DNA of 9,984 bases from Bacteroidales bacterium. GTDB lineage: Bacteria > Bacteroidota > Bacteroidia > Bacteroidales > UBA3663. The stretch is taken from positions 1-9,984 of the forward strand of contig JAUNCV010000069.1 of the NCBI GenBank assembly GCA_030526445.1. The letters are read 5' to 3'. The notes beneath the pieces are model-generated. The model had not been told where the DNA came from. It did not search any database and was given only the letters and a program-made list of their open reading frames with translations. The position numbers were made by a program, and so were the translations under genes. Position 1 is the stretch's first letter, and every line of letters starts with the position of its first letter. This document shows, piece by piece, positions 1 through 6,425 of the stretch.

Positions 1-642
1 GGCCTGATCAATACGGCACAGCGTTATGTATTTGAGGCACAGGAGGCTATACTGGATTATCAGAAGAGCGGCCGATGCTACAAGCGACTGGCCGAAACCA
101 ACCTCATAACGGGTAACTATGACGTGGCACGAAAGTATCTGCTGACACTGAAGAAGACGCTCATCTACCGTCAGTGGGCCACCGAAACCCTTGCCTTGCT
201 TGGCAACGAAAAGGCCATTGACCAGCACAAGGAGTATGGCGAACTGCGCAGGATGATGATGAAGAAGGACCTCTTCTTTGACGATAATAATCACAACTGG
301 ATTTTGTGGGAGCTGTGGGCTTCGAACAAGAGCAACCGTATGGCCTTTGAGTATATGCTGGCGGGCTGTATGCTGGAGAAAGACCTTGACGGATTTGTGA
401 ACTGCTTCGGTTCGAACACAGAGATCAACTACCCCACGATACCAAGCCTCTACCAGCAAGTGCTGATACAATGGTGGACACGCGACCACAGCAACAGCTC
501 GCAAACACCTATGGGCATTCGCCCTGAGACCGATGCAATGTTCAAGAAATTTATCATAGACTTTGGACAGCACAAAAACAACCCACAATGGCTGGAGAAA
601 CAGTATGGCAATACGTTCTGGTACTATTTCATCTCCCACTAA
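1..642 (+). CDS. DUF6057-like membrane protein, C-terminal part (module A)
   Basis: The reading frame is open from the first base to the TAA at 640-642, giving 213 residues with no start codon, so the gene begins outside the window. The visible part is soluble, helical and rich in Tyr, Trp, Leu and Lys. It resembles the C-terminal third of the minus-strand protein at 3746-5491. Matching landmarks are a TPR-like helix pair (CYKRLAETNLITGNYDVARKY here against FYLKMLARCVSATGE there), a later MAFEYMLAGCMLEKD block matching LASEQALFYSMLRCD, and the end signature YGNTFWYYF matching WGDTYWYYN. By homology the missing N-terminal part should hold about eight membrane helices. It precedes a PD40/CxxCH lipoprotein gene by 22 nt, the same order and spacing as in the minus-strand module, so co-transcription is likely. 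The biochemical role is unknown. The family name is recalled from sequence character and not checked by a search. Confidence 0.75.
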   Translation, partial: GLINTAQRYVFEAQEAILDYQKSGRCYKRLAETNLITGNYDVARKYLLTLKKTLIYRQWATETLALLGNEKAIDQHKEYGELRRMMMKKDLFFDDNNHNWILWELWASNKSNRMAFEYMLAGCMLEKDLDGFVNCFGSNTEINYPTIPSLYQQVLIQWWTRDHSNSSQTPMGIRPETDAMFKKFIIDFGQHKNNPQWLEKQYGNTFWYYFISH

Positions 643-664
643 GAAAACAACTAATAAATTGACA

Positions 665-2065
665 ATGAAAAAAATAAATATTACATGGGCTGCAATGGGC
701 ATCTGCTTGCTGACCTCGTGCACCGAAAATGTGAAAGATGCCAAACGCGTCAACGCCCTTCCCGATATCTATCCGGACTATGCAGGGGTAACGATTCCTG
801 CCAACATTGCACCTCTCAACTTTGCGCCACAAAGCGATGAGGCCCTTATGATTGATGCCGTAGTGAAAGCGCCTAACGGCCAAACCCTGCATGGACAGGG
901 CAAAGAGAGCACCTACTTTGACCAAAAAGCATGGAAAGAGATGCTGCAGGCTGCGGTGGGCGATTCGCTCATCGTAACCACTTCGATTAAAGACAGCAAA
1001 GGCTGGCACACCTATAATGACTTTGCCCTCTATGTGAGTGCCGACGCGATTGACTATGGCATGACCTACCGACTCATTGAGCCAGGATATGAGGTGTGGA
1101 GTAAAATGGGTATTTATGAGCGAAACCTGAGCAACTTTGAGGAGCGCGCCCTGATTGAGAACACGCAGTTTCAGGGTTGTGTGAACTGCCACAGCACCAG
1201 CCGAAAGAACCCTGATGACATGACACTGCATGTGCGAGGCGAGCATGGTGCCACACTGCTGCAAATAGATGGCGAGATACAGGCTTATAACACTGCCACT
1301 CAGCTCACAGCGGGCCTCTGTGTTTATCCTTACTGGCACCCAGAGGGAAGATATCTGGCTTATTCGACCAACACAACACGCCAAGTGTTTCATACGCTCG
1401 ACGAGAAGCGCATTGAGGTGTTTGATGCAGCCTCTGACCTGCAGATTTATGACACCAAGAGCAATGAACTGCTGGTTTGCCCACAGCTGAAACAAGACAG
1501 CGTGATGGAGACTTTCCCTGTCTTCTCGGCCGACGGACGAACCCTCTATTTCTGTGCCGCCAAGAAACTTACGGGAGAGAATCCCGACTTGCTGACCATC
1601 AGATACAACCTCTGCAGCATTGGCTTCGACCCAGAAACCGGCACCTTCGGCACAAAGATTGACACTCTGGTTTATGCCGAAAAAGAGGGCAAAAGCATCT
1701 CGTTCCCAAGACCTTCGCACGACGGACGATTCCTCTGCTTCACCCTTTCAGACTATGGTCAGTTCAGTATCTGGCACAAAGAGGCCGACCTCTATCTGCT
1801 CGATTTGCAAGCCGACAGCCTCACGATGCTGAGCACCGAAAGCAAGGCTATCAGAAACATGAAAGAGGTGAACAGCGACAAGACTGAGTCATTCCACAAC
1901 TGGAGCATGAATAGCCGCTGGCTGCTATTCTCATCGCGCAGAGACGATGGCCTCTTCACCCGCCCCTACTTCTGCCACGTGAGCGAAGATGGACAGATTT
2001 CGAAGCCTTTCATGCTGCCACAGGAGAGCCCTAAGGCTTATTACAGAGACCTGTTCATGTCATAA
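665..2065 (+). CDS. TolB/PD40-type beta-propeller lipoprotein with CxxCH heme motif, frameshifted C-terminus (module A)
   Basis: I chose the ATG at 665 because it opens a lipoprotein signal peptide with the lipobox LLTSC (Cys19). The in-frame ATG at 563 would add 34 residues lying inside the upstream gene. The product as read is 466 aa. After the signal comes a domain of about 150 residues with a conserved YRLIEP..Y..W block, then CVNCH (Cys172, Cys175, His176; bases 1178-1192), a c-type heme attachment motif. Four propeller blades with PD40-like W/F-P-DG-R patterns follow, near residues 220-236, 284-296, 347-359 and 410-422. TolB-like propellers usually bind proteins or glycans; covalent heme would imply redox or sensing in the periplasm or at the membrane surface, which is inference. 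It is roughly 40% identical by eye to the minus-strand protein at 2246-3724. The stop at 2063-2065 interrupts a conserved C-terminal motif, and a one-base deletion is the likely cause. If real, the mutation may leave a partly functional protein. Confidence 0.85.
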   Translation: MKKINITWAAMGICLLTSCTENVKDAKRVNALPDIYPDYAGVTIPANIAPLNFAPQSDEALMIDAVVKAPNGQTLHGQGKESTYFDQKAWKEMLQAAVGDSLIVTTSIKDSKGWHTYNDFALYVSADAIDYGMTYRLIEPGYEVWSKMGIYERNLSNFEERALIENTQFQGCVNCHSTSRKNPDDMTLHVRGEHGATLLQIDGEIQAYNTATQLTAGLCVYPYWHPEGRYLAYSTNTTRQVFHTLDEKRIEVFDAASDLQIYDTKSNELLVCPQLKQDSVMETFPVFSADGRTLYFCAAKKLTGENPDLLTIRYNLCSIGFDPETGTFGTKIDTLVYAEKEGKSISFPRPSHDGRFLCFTLSDYGQFSIWHKEADLYLLDLQADSLTMLSTESKAIRNMKEVNSDKTESFHNWSMNSRWLLFSSRRDDGLFTRPYFCHVSEDGQISKPFMLPQESPKAYYRDLFMS

Positions 2066-2172
2066 ACGTGCCAGAGTTTATCAGCGTGCCTTCGAACTTT
2101 GACGGACACAAGGCAGCCAAACTCATCCTTGACGAGAAGCGTGTCAATATGAATGCACGCGAAGTAAAATAA
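2063..2172 (+). other. Displaced C-terminal coding tail of the module A lipoprotein (frameshift remnant)
   Basis: Reading from 2065 in the next frame gives NVPEFISVPSNFDG and onward to a TAA at 2170-2172, 35 residues in all. Joined to the upstream frame with one extra base after TCATA at 2060-2064, it would read LFMSYNVPEF, which matches LLKCYNRPEF in the paralogue at 2246-3724. The restored protein would be 502 aa, close to the paralogue's 492 aa, whereas the interrupted version is 466 aa. So this stretch is former or miscalled coding sequence, not a spacer. A sequencing or assembly error in the TAAA run cannot be excluded. Confidence 0.8.
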
Positions 2173-2194
2173 AAGAAAATCAGTCAAAAGCAAT

Positions 2195-2226
2195 AAAAAA
2201 AGGAGCCCAACTGGACTCCTTTTTTT
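2195..2226. terminator. Symmetrical bidirectional intrinsic terminator between convergent modules
   Basis: Seven A (2195-2201) are followed by GGAG (2202-2205), a C/A mismatch, a CC/GG pair around the loop AACT (2209-2212), then CTCC (2216-2219) and seven T (2220-2226). Each strand reads as A-tract, G+C stem, T-tract, so the element can stop transcripts arriving from the plus-strand gene ending at 2065/2172 and from the minus-strand gene ending at 2246. The G+C core is short, but the A and T tracts can pair to lengthen the stem. Confidence 0.85.
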
Positions 2227-2245
2227 ATTTGTCTGAAAACACTGT

Positions 2246-3724
2246 TCATTTCTTTGGAAACACACGCTGGAACTCGTCCACACTGATGGTGACTGGCTCG
2301 ACCATAAACTCGGGTCGGTTATAGCACTTCAGCAGGAAAAGATTCTGTTCGGGATCCTCTTGCGGCAGCATAAAAGCCTTCTCAACCTTACCGTTATGGA
2401 AGTAAGAAATAAAGACACGGCTGTATTCGTCAATGCGTCGGCTGCCGCACATAATCCAATGGCCATTGCTCGACCATGATGGGTAGCTATCGGCAAAACC
2501 ATCGCTATTGAGGCCGGTCATATCCACTCGCTCGGCAGTCTCTTCGCCCAATGGCACACACACGATGTCGGCATCATGATGACGGGTGTGGAAACAGCCA
2601 TACTGACCTTCGGCAAAAAGCAGATACTTGCCATCGGGACTGATGCGGGGCAAGGTGGCACTCTTATCGTTCGAAGCGGCATCATAGACCAGTTCCTCTT
2701 CACCGAATTGGTGCGAAGCCACATCGAAAGAGCGACGATAGAGGTTGTACTGAATCTTGGGATAGAAGGTGCGGATATCCTTATCGCGCATCTCTTCGGG
2801 CAGCGGCACCGACTTGCAGTAATACAGGTACTGGCCATCGGGACTCCAGGTAGGATAAACCTCGAGCAAATCAGGGTCATTGCAGACAATGCTCACCGAA
2901 TCGGTTGCCACATCGTAGAGAATCAGATCACTGGCCTCGTCATAGACCTCAATTTTGTTAAGGTGCTGAGTATGGAATGCCTGACGAGTTTTGTTGGTAG
3001 AAAAAGCGATAAGTTTCTCGGTAGGATGCCATGACGGATAAACGCCTGCCGAAATGGTATTGTCACGCTTCAGATTGACCGAAGAGATCTTGCCATCGTT
3101 GACCAACACAGTGCAGCCATTCGAGAGACGAACATGAAAGAGCATGTTGTCGGTCTTATAGTTCTGACAGCTATGGCAGTTGATGCACTGGCCCTTCTCA
3201 CGGTCAATGCTTGTGACCTCATTGTTAAAAATCTGTGTCTCTTCGAACGACGTAAGATTGCGCTGAGCTATTTCCATATAAGACCAAGCCACATAGGTGG
3301 GTTCAATGAGGCGATAGGACAGATATTCGTCAATAGGCTCGGGCGCCACATGTATTGCAAAGGAATCGAAACTGTGCCACTGGCCCTGCTTCTGCCCCCA
3401 CACCTCGACCTGCAGGCTCTGGCCCTTGGCGGCATTGAGCATAGCGTGCCACTCTTTTTCGGGTATCTGCACCTTCACCCCATTGCCATAGGTCTGCTGC
3501 TTGCCATCGGGCATAGTGATGCGCGCCACACAAGCCTCAAACTCGGCCGCAGGGAGCATAAAGTTGAGCGGAGCAATGTTGCAAGGCACCGTTACATTGC
3601 AGTAATCGGGAAAGATGGCTGGCAAAGTCTGCATGGCTATGCTCGATGATGGCACCTCGGGACGATTACCACACGAAGCCATAAGCATCAGAGCCATAGC
3701 ACATAAGAGAAAATATTTTTTCAT
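2246..3724 (-). CDS. TolB/PD40-type beta-propeller lipoprotein with CxxCH heme motif (module B)
   Basis: The product is 492 aa. It starts with a lipoprotein signal peptide ending in LMASC (lipid-carrying Cys18), so it should be membrane-anchored outside the cytoplasm. The order of parts is as in the plus-strand paralogue. First comes a domain with APLNF near residue 53 and the YRLIEP block near 137. Then comes CINCH (Cys180, Cys183, His184; bases 3173-3187), a single c-type heme attachment motif. Next is LFHVR near 195. Four propeller blades follow near residues 229-244, 290-303, 358-371 and 413-425, with WSPDG and SPDGKYLLF patterns typical of PD40/TolB repeats. Unlike the plus-strand copy it keeps an intact C-terminus after MLPQEDPEQ. 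Residues +2 to +4 after Cys18 (GNR) lack the acidic run seen in the SusD-like protein. It follows the DUF6057-like gene by 21 nt and probably shares its promoter. The function is unknown; periplasmic redox or sensing is inferred from the heme motif alone. Confidence 0.87.
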   Translation of the reverse strand: MKKYFLLCAMALMLMASCGNRPEVPSSSIAMQTLPAIFPDYCNVTVPCNIAPLNFMLPAAEFEACVARITMPDGKQQTYGNGVKVQIPEKEWHAMLNAAKGQSLQVEVWGQKQGQWHSFDSFAIHVAPEPIDEYLSYRLIEPTYVAWSYMEIAQRNLTSFEETQIFNNEVTSIDREKGQCINCHSCQNYKTDNMLFHVRLSNGCTVLVNDGKISSVNLKRDNTISAGVYPSWHPTEKLIAFSTNKTRQAFHTQHLNKIEVYDEASDLILYDVATDSVSIVCNDPDLLEVYPTWSPDGQYLYYCKSVPLPEEMRDKDIRTFYPKIQYNLYRRSFDVASHQFGEEELVYDAASNDKSATLPRISPDGKYLLFAEGQYGCFHTRHHDADIVCVPLGEETAERVDMTGLNSDGFADSYPSWSSNGHWIMCGSRRIDEYSRVFISYFHNGKVEKAFMLPQEDPEQNLFLLKCYNRPEFMVEPVTISVDEFQRVFPKK

Positions 3725-3745
3725 TGTTTTGAGCTTCTTGTCATG

Positions 3746-5491
3746 TTAAAGTACCTTTCGGCCAAAGAGGTTATAATACCAATAGGTATCGCCCCAGCCT
3801 TTGTGCATTTCTTCTTCAATCTTTTCTTTCGAATAGCGAGACTGAGCCATCTCTTCGAACCGCTCCCAGAACGCTTTGTAGCGGTTGTAAACACCTTGCT
3901 CAACAGGAATCATCATGCGCTTCTCTTCGGGCGCCTTGTCCATGAACATGATATAAGCCTCCTGGGCATGCAATGGGAAAGCCTCATTCTGGTGCAGCTT
4001 GACATATTTTCGCATCGAGCGCCAGAAGCGACGAGAGTCGCATCGCAACATAGAGTAGAACAAAGCCTGCTCGGAAGCGAGTTTGTTATCCGACTCATAC
4101 CACGAGCTGACGCTGGTGACAATATAGCTGTAGGTATTCTCAACACCGGTAATCTCATCTTCATACGATTGTTTCTGCTCTTTAATCAGATCTGAAACAG
4201 GTGCAGGATGCCAATCTTTGTAATATGGATGATGATGCAAAAGAGCCAGGAATCGATCCTGATGTTTCTCTTCACCGGTAGCACTGACACAACGAGCCAG
4301 CATCTTCAAGTAAAAAGGCGAAAAGCCCGTTTGCACAGCACATTCATAGCTCAGGCGGATGGCCTCATTGACCATGCCGTAGTTATAATAAACAAGGGGC
4401 GAAGCAATCTCGAGAAAACTCACCTGAATAGAGTCTGGATTATTGAGCGGGAAACTGCTATTGCCATTCATCTTAAACGACTCATCGAGCAATTTGCCTT
4501 CGTGCATCAGCGCCACATTCTTGAGCATAATCATAGAGATGGTGGGCTTATCGGCCGCCGAGGCGATATCGATCACCTCCTGCCAATTATCATCGACCGC
4601 AGAACGCACCATACGCATTTCGTTGATGTAGTTCTTGTCTTCGAACATAAACGAAAGGGTGAAGACCATGCCCGCTGCAGCACTCAGTACTGGAGCGATG
4701 GCATTGTTCAGATATCGGCAACACAAAGGTATGAGCAATGAAACGGCGCCTAATACCCAGAATGGTGTGGTGAGCGACTCGGTGCAATCGGATGGCGTAA
4801 CGAAACGTGGCAAGCCAGCCCAAGAGACTTGCGACAGACTGAAATTGGAATAGAGCAAACCATGCCAGATGCTTGTGGTGCACAACATGATGACAACACC
4901 CAAAAGTTCGCGCCAACTCAACTTGCCTGACACCACCAGACAAAGTATAAACAGCAAGGCGAACCAACCCAGGATGGGATAAAGTGAGGCGCCCACCAGA
5001 TACCATGCCCAATGCCAACGGCGAGGAGTAGCCTGTGCAGCCCACAGAAGCAACAACATAATGAGATAGGCCACTGACTGTGAGAACCAATAGCCACGAA
5101 TGGTGGAAAGATAGATCCAATAACCTAAATCGACCACCGAGGTAAGCAGACAAGCCACAGGCAGCAGCATCAGGGCTATGGCACCACCCTGCAAACGGAA
5201 TGCCTGCTTGCCCACACCAACGATGAGCAACCAGATGCCAGCCAGCACGCCAGCACCAACCCAAGGATTATAAAACAACTGGGTGAGCCATGCACCAACA
5301 TACTGCATCAGGCCAAAAGGCTTTTGCATAAGATGCTGAAAGAAAGGTGCGCCATAGAGGAACTCAGAGCGATCGTGCGCAGCATATAAGACCTCCTCGT
5401 TTTTGCACAATATGTACACAACAAACCCTATGAAAGCCAAGAGACTTGCATAGAGGGCTGCTTTTGTAATCTTGCTGTTTGATAATAGCAT
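3746..5491 (-). CDS. DUF6057-like integral membrane protein with C-terminal helical-repeat domain (module B)
   Basis: I start at the ATG at 5491 (581 aa). The in-frame ATG at 5557 lies within a well-formed promoter and would add a 22-residue leader that is not membrane-like. Hydrophobic helices lie near residues 9-29, 79-94, 102-120, 134-152, 161-189 (possibly two), 196-214, 244-258 and 264-283, so about eight membrane spans. The loop between the first two contains FGLMQYVGAWLTQLFYNPW, a conserved-looking aromatic block. Residues from about 284 to 581 are soluble and helical, with TPR-like pairs such as YLKMLARCVSATGE, and end with WGDTYWYYN. The plus-strand gene at 1-642 is a paralogue of this domain. 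It comes 21 nt before the heme-motif propeller lipoprotein, so a joint function (membrane platform plus anchored lipoprotein) is a reasonable inference. I see no catalytic motif. DUF6057 is my best family match from memory. Confidence 0.82.
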   Translation of the reverse strand: MLLSNSKITKAALYASLLAFIGFVVYILCKNEEVLYAAHDRSEFLYGAPFFQHLMQKPFGLMQYVGAWLTQLFYNPWVGAGVLAGIWLLIVGVGKQAFRLQGGAIALMLLPVACLLTSVVDLGYWIYLSTIRGYWFSQSVAYLIMLLLLWAAQATPRRWHWAWYLVGASLYPILGWFALLFILCLVVSGKLSWRELLGVVIMLCTTSIWHGLLYSNFSLSQVSWAGLPRFVTPSDCTESLTTPFWVLGAVSLLIPLCCRYLNNAIAPVLSAAAGMVFTLSFMFEDKNYINEMRMVRSAVDDNWQEVIDIASAADKPTISMIMLKNVALMHEGKLLDESFKMNGNSSFPLNNPDSIQVSFLEIASPLVYYNYGMVNEAIRLSYECAVQTGFSPFYLKMLARCVSATGEEKHQDRFLALLHHHPYYKDWHPAPVSDLIKEQKQSYEDEITGVENTYSYIVTSVSSWYESDNKLASEQALFYSMLRCDSRRFWRSMRKYVKLHQNEAFPLHAQEAYIMFMDKAPEEKRMMIPVEQGVYNRYKAFWERFEEMAQSRYSKEKIEEEMHKGWGDTYWYYNLFGRKVL

Positions 5492-5537
5492 AGTAAGTAT
5501 TGAAGAAAGGTTCAGATAAATGTTTTTTTGACTTTCG

Positions 5538-5569
5538 CAAAGATAACACCTTTTCACGGATTCACCAAA
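5538..5569 (-). promoter_or_regulatory. Bacteroidetes-type promoter for module B
   Basis: On the minus strand TTTG (bases 5569-5566) is followed after exactly 20 nt by TATCTTTG (5545-5538). This fits the Bacteroidetes housekeeping consensus of a -33 TTTG and a -7 TAnnTTTG. Transcription should begin near 5530-5535, leaving a leader of about 40 nt before the ATG at 5491. The position argues for that start and for separate transcription of the DUF6057/lipoprotein pair from the upstream Sus operon. The leader shows no clear Shine-Dalgarno sequence, as is usual in this phylum. Confidence 0.8.
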
Positions 5570-5617
5570 TTAAAACTGAGAAAAATGTGTTTATACCAAC
5601 GATTTCGCCCAAATATG

Positions 5618-5652
5618 AAAAAAATAGGCTGACCCAATATTGAGTCAGCCTA
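5618..5652 (-). terminator. Rho-independent terminator of the Sus operon
   Basis: On the minus strand a perfect 9-bp stem (TAGGCTGAC at 5652-5644 as read in complement, pairing with GTCAGCCTA at 5633-5625) encloses a 10-nt loop and is followed directly by seven T (5624-5618). It sits 25 nt past the stop of the small lipoprotein at 5677 and should end the susC-susD-lipoprotein transcript before the next promoter. The plus-strand side has no T-tract, so it works one way only. Confidence 0.9.
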
Positions 5653-5676
5653 AATATTTATACCTTTAAGGAATGA

Positions 5677-6414
5677 TTATTCCTCATAGTAAACAGAGTT
5701 GATGGTACAACTACCAGAAGTAACCATGAGATCAAGGTCCTTACCGGCACCACCGTTACCACGAGCACAGTCCTTAGCAATAGCCTCGGTAAGCTGGAGC
5801 TCCCAGAGACCGTTGGTGAACTGAACATCCTTATCGCCATCGTAGCGAGCAGACCACCAACCGTTCATGATACGGCCTGCGCAGTCTGGAGTTGCATCAG
5901 AGATATCGAAGATAAGGGTCTTGAAGCCCCAATAAATATCATCTGAGAGGTATGGGAGATACTTACCTTCGTTGTCGCTGAATCGCATAGCAGCAGCGTC
6001 CCAAGCACCTGGCTGGAATGGCTCCTGGCCTGAACCTGGCTCGCCATAAATCCAATACTTGTTGAGAGGATCGGTGATAGTCTGGCAGTCAACAGGATAG
6101 TCGGCAGTAAGTACAGTACCATCGGCACAGAGTGCAGTAATGGTAACAGTGTGCTGGCCGAGCTTCATCTTCTTCCAAGCATAGTTGCCAAGGAACTCCT
6201 TGCCACCAATATCCCACTTTGCATTTACAGGAGCAGAGGTGTTACAAGTAATGCAGTTACCATTCTCACCAGAAGCAGCCTTATCAACAGTGACAGTAGT
6301 CATAGACTTGAGCTGCTCAAGTGTGATGTTACCATCGTTCTTGAAGTCTTCCTCTACAGGATCACAAGAGGCGAGACCGCAAGCTACAGCAAGTAAAAAA
6401 TATATCTTTTTCAT
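5677..6414 (-). CDS. Cysteine-rich lipoprotein in SusE/surface glycan-binding position
   Basis: The product is 245 aa with a lipoprotein signal ending LASC (Cys17), followed by DPVEED, an acidic run like the surface-export signal of Bacteroidetes lipoproteins. Residues about 30-112 look like a beta-rich Ig/PKD-like domain with VNAKWDIGG and HTVTITALCADGT strands. After a linker with WIYGEPGSGQEPFQPGAWD, residues about 135-245 look like a second beta-sandwich, ending in the strand pair LDLMVTSG and TINSVYYEE. Seven cysteines follow the lipid-carrying one, including a CITC pair at 54-57, which is many for this class. It starts 11 nt after the susD-like stop, so it is in the same operon. By position it is probably a surface glycan-binding protein that helps SusD capture the substrate. 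I do not recognise the sequence as SusE or SusF itself, and the ligand is unknown. Confidence 0.75.
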   Translation of the reverse strand: MKKIYFLLAVACGLASCDPVEEDFKNDGNITLEQLKSMTTVTVDKAASGENGNCITCNTSAPVNAKWDIGGKEFLGNYAWKKMKLGQHTVTITALCADGTVLTADYPVDCQTITDPLNKYWIYGEPGSGQEPFQPGAWDAAAMRFSDNEGKYLPYLSDDIYWGFKTLIFDISDATPDCAGRIMNGWWSARYDGDKDVQFTNGLWELQLTEAIAKDCARGNGGAGKDLDLMVTSGSCTINSVYYEE

Positions 6415-6425
6415 GTTGTAATCAA

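Noticed and set aside
563..664. Upstream ATG at 563 extending the module A lipoprotein by 34 residues.
   Set aside because: It lies inside the coding sequence of the preceding gene and would bury the lipoprotein signal peptide that begins at 665.
629..1720. Open frame of 363 codons on the minus strand opposite the module A lipoprotein gene.
   Set aside because: The plus-strand frame has a signal peptide, CxxCH and propeller motifs with a clear paralogue; the antisense translation has no recognisable domain and is a codon-composition shadow.
2576..3649. Two plus-strand open frames (2576-3034 and 3134-3649) opposite the module B lipoprotein.
   Set aside because: Both are antisense to a gene with a signal peptide and conserved motifs; neither has a plausible start context or domain.
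3743..4741. Plus-strand open frames of 150 and 177 codons opposite the DUF6057-like gene.
   Set aside because: Antisense shadows; the minus-strand frame has coherent membrane helices and a paralogue.
5492..5557. Upstream ATG at 5557 for the DUF6057-like protein.
   Set aside because: It falls inside the predicted promoter, upstream of the expected transcription start, and the added 22 residues are not typical of a membrane-protein N-terminus.
1..5580. Inverted repeat arrangement considered as flanks of a transposon or invertible segment.
   Set aside because: The copies are diverged coding paralogues, not identical DNA repeats; no recombinase, terminal inverted repeat or target duplication is visible.
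5588..5665. Short TTATACC direct repeat on both sides of the Sus terminator.
   Set aside because: Seven to eight bases in an AT-rich spacer is expected by chance, and there is no mobile-element structure between the copies.
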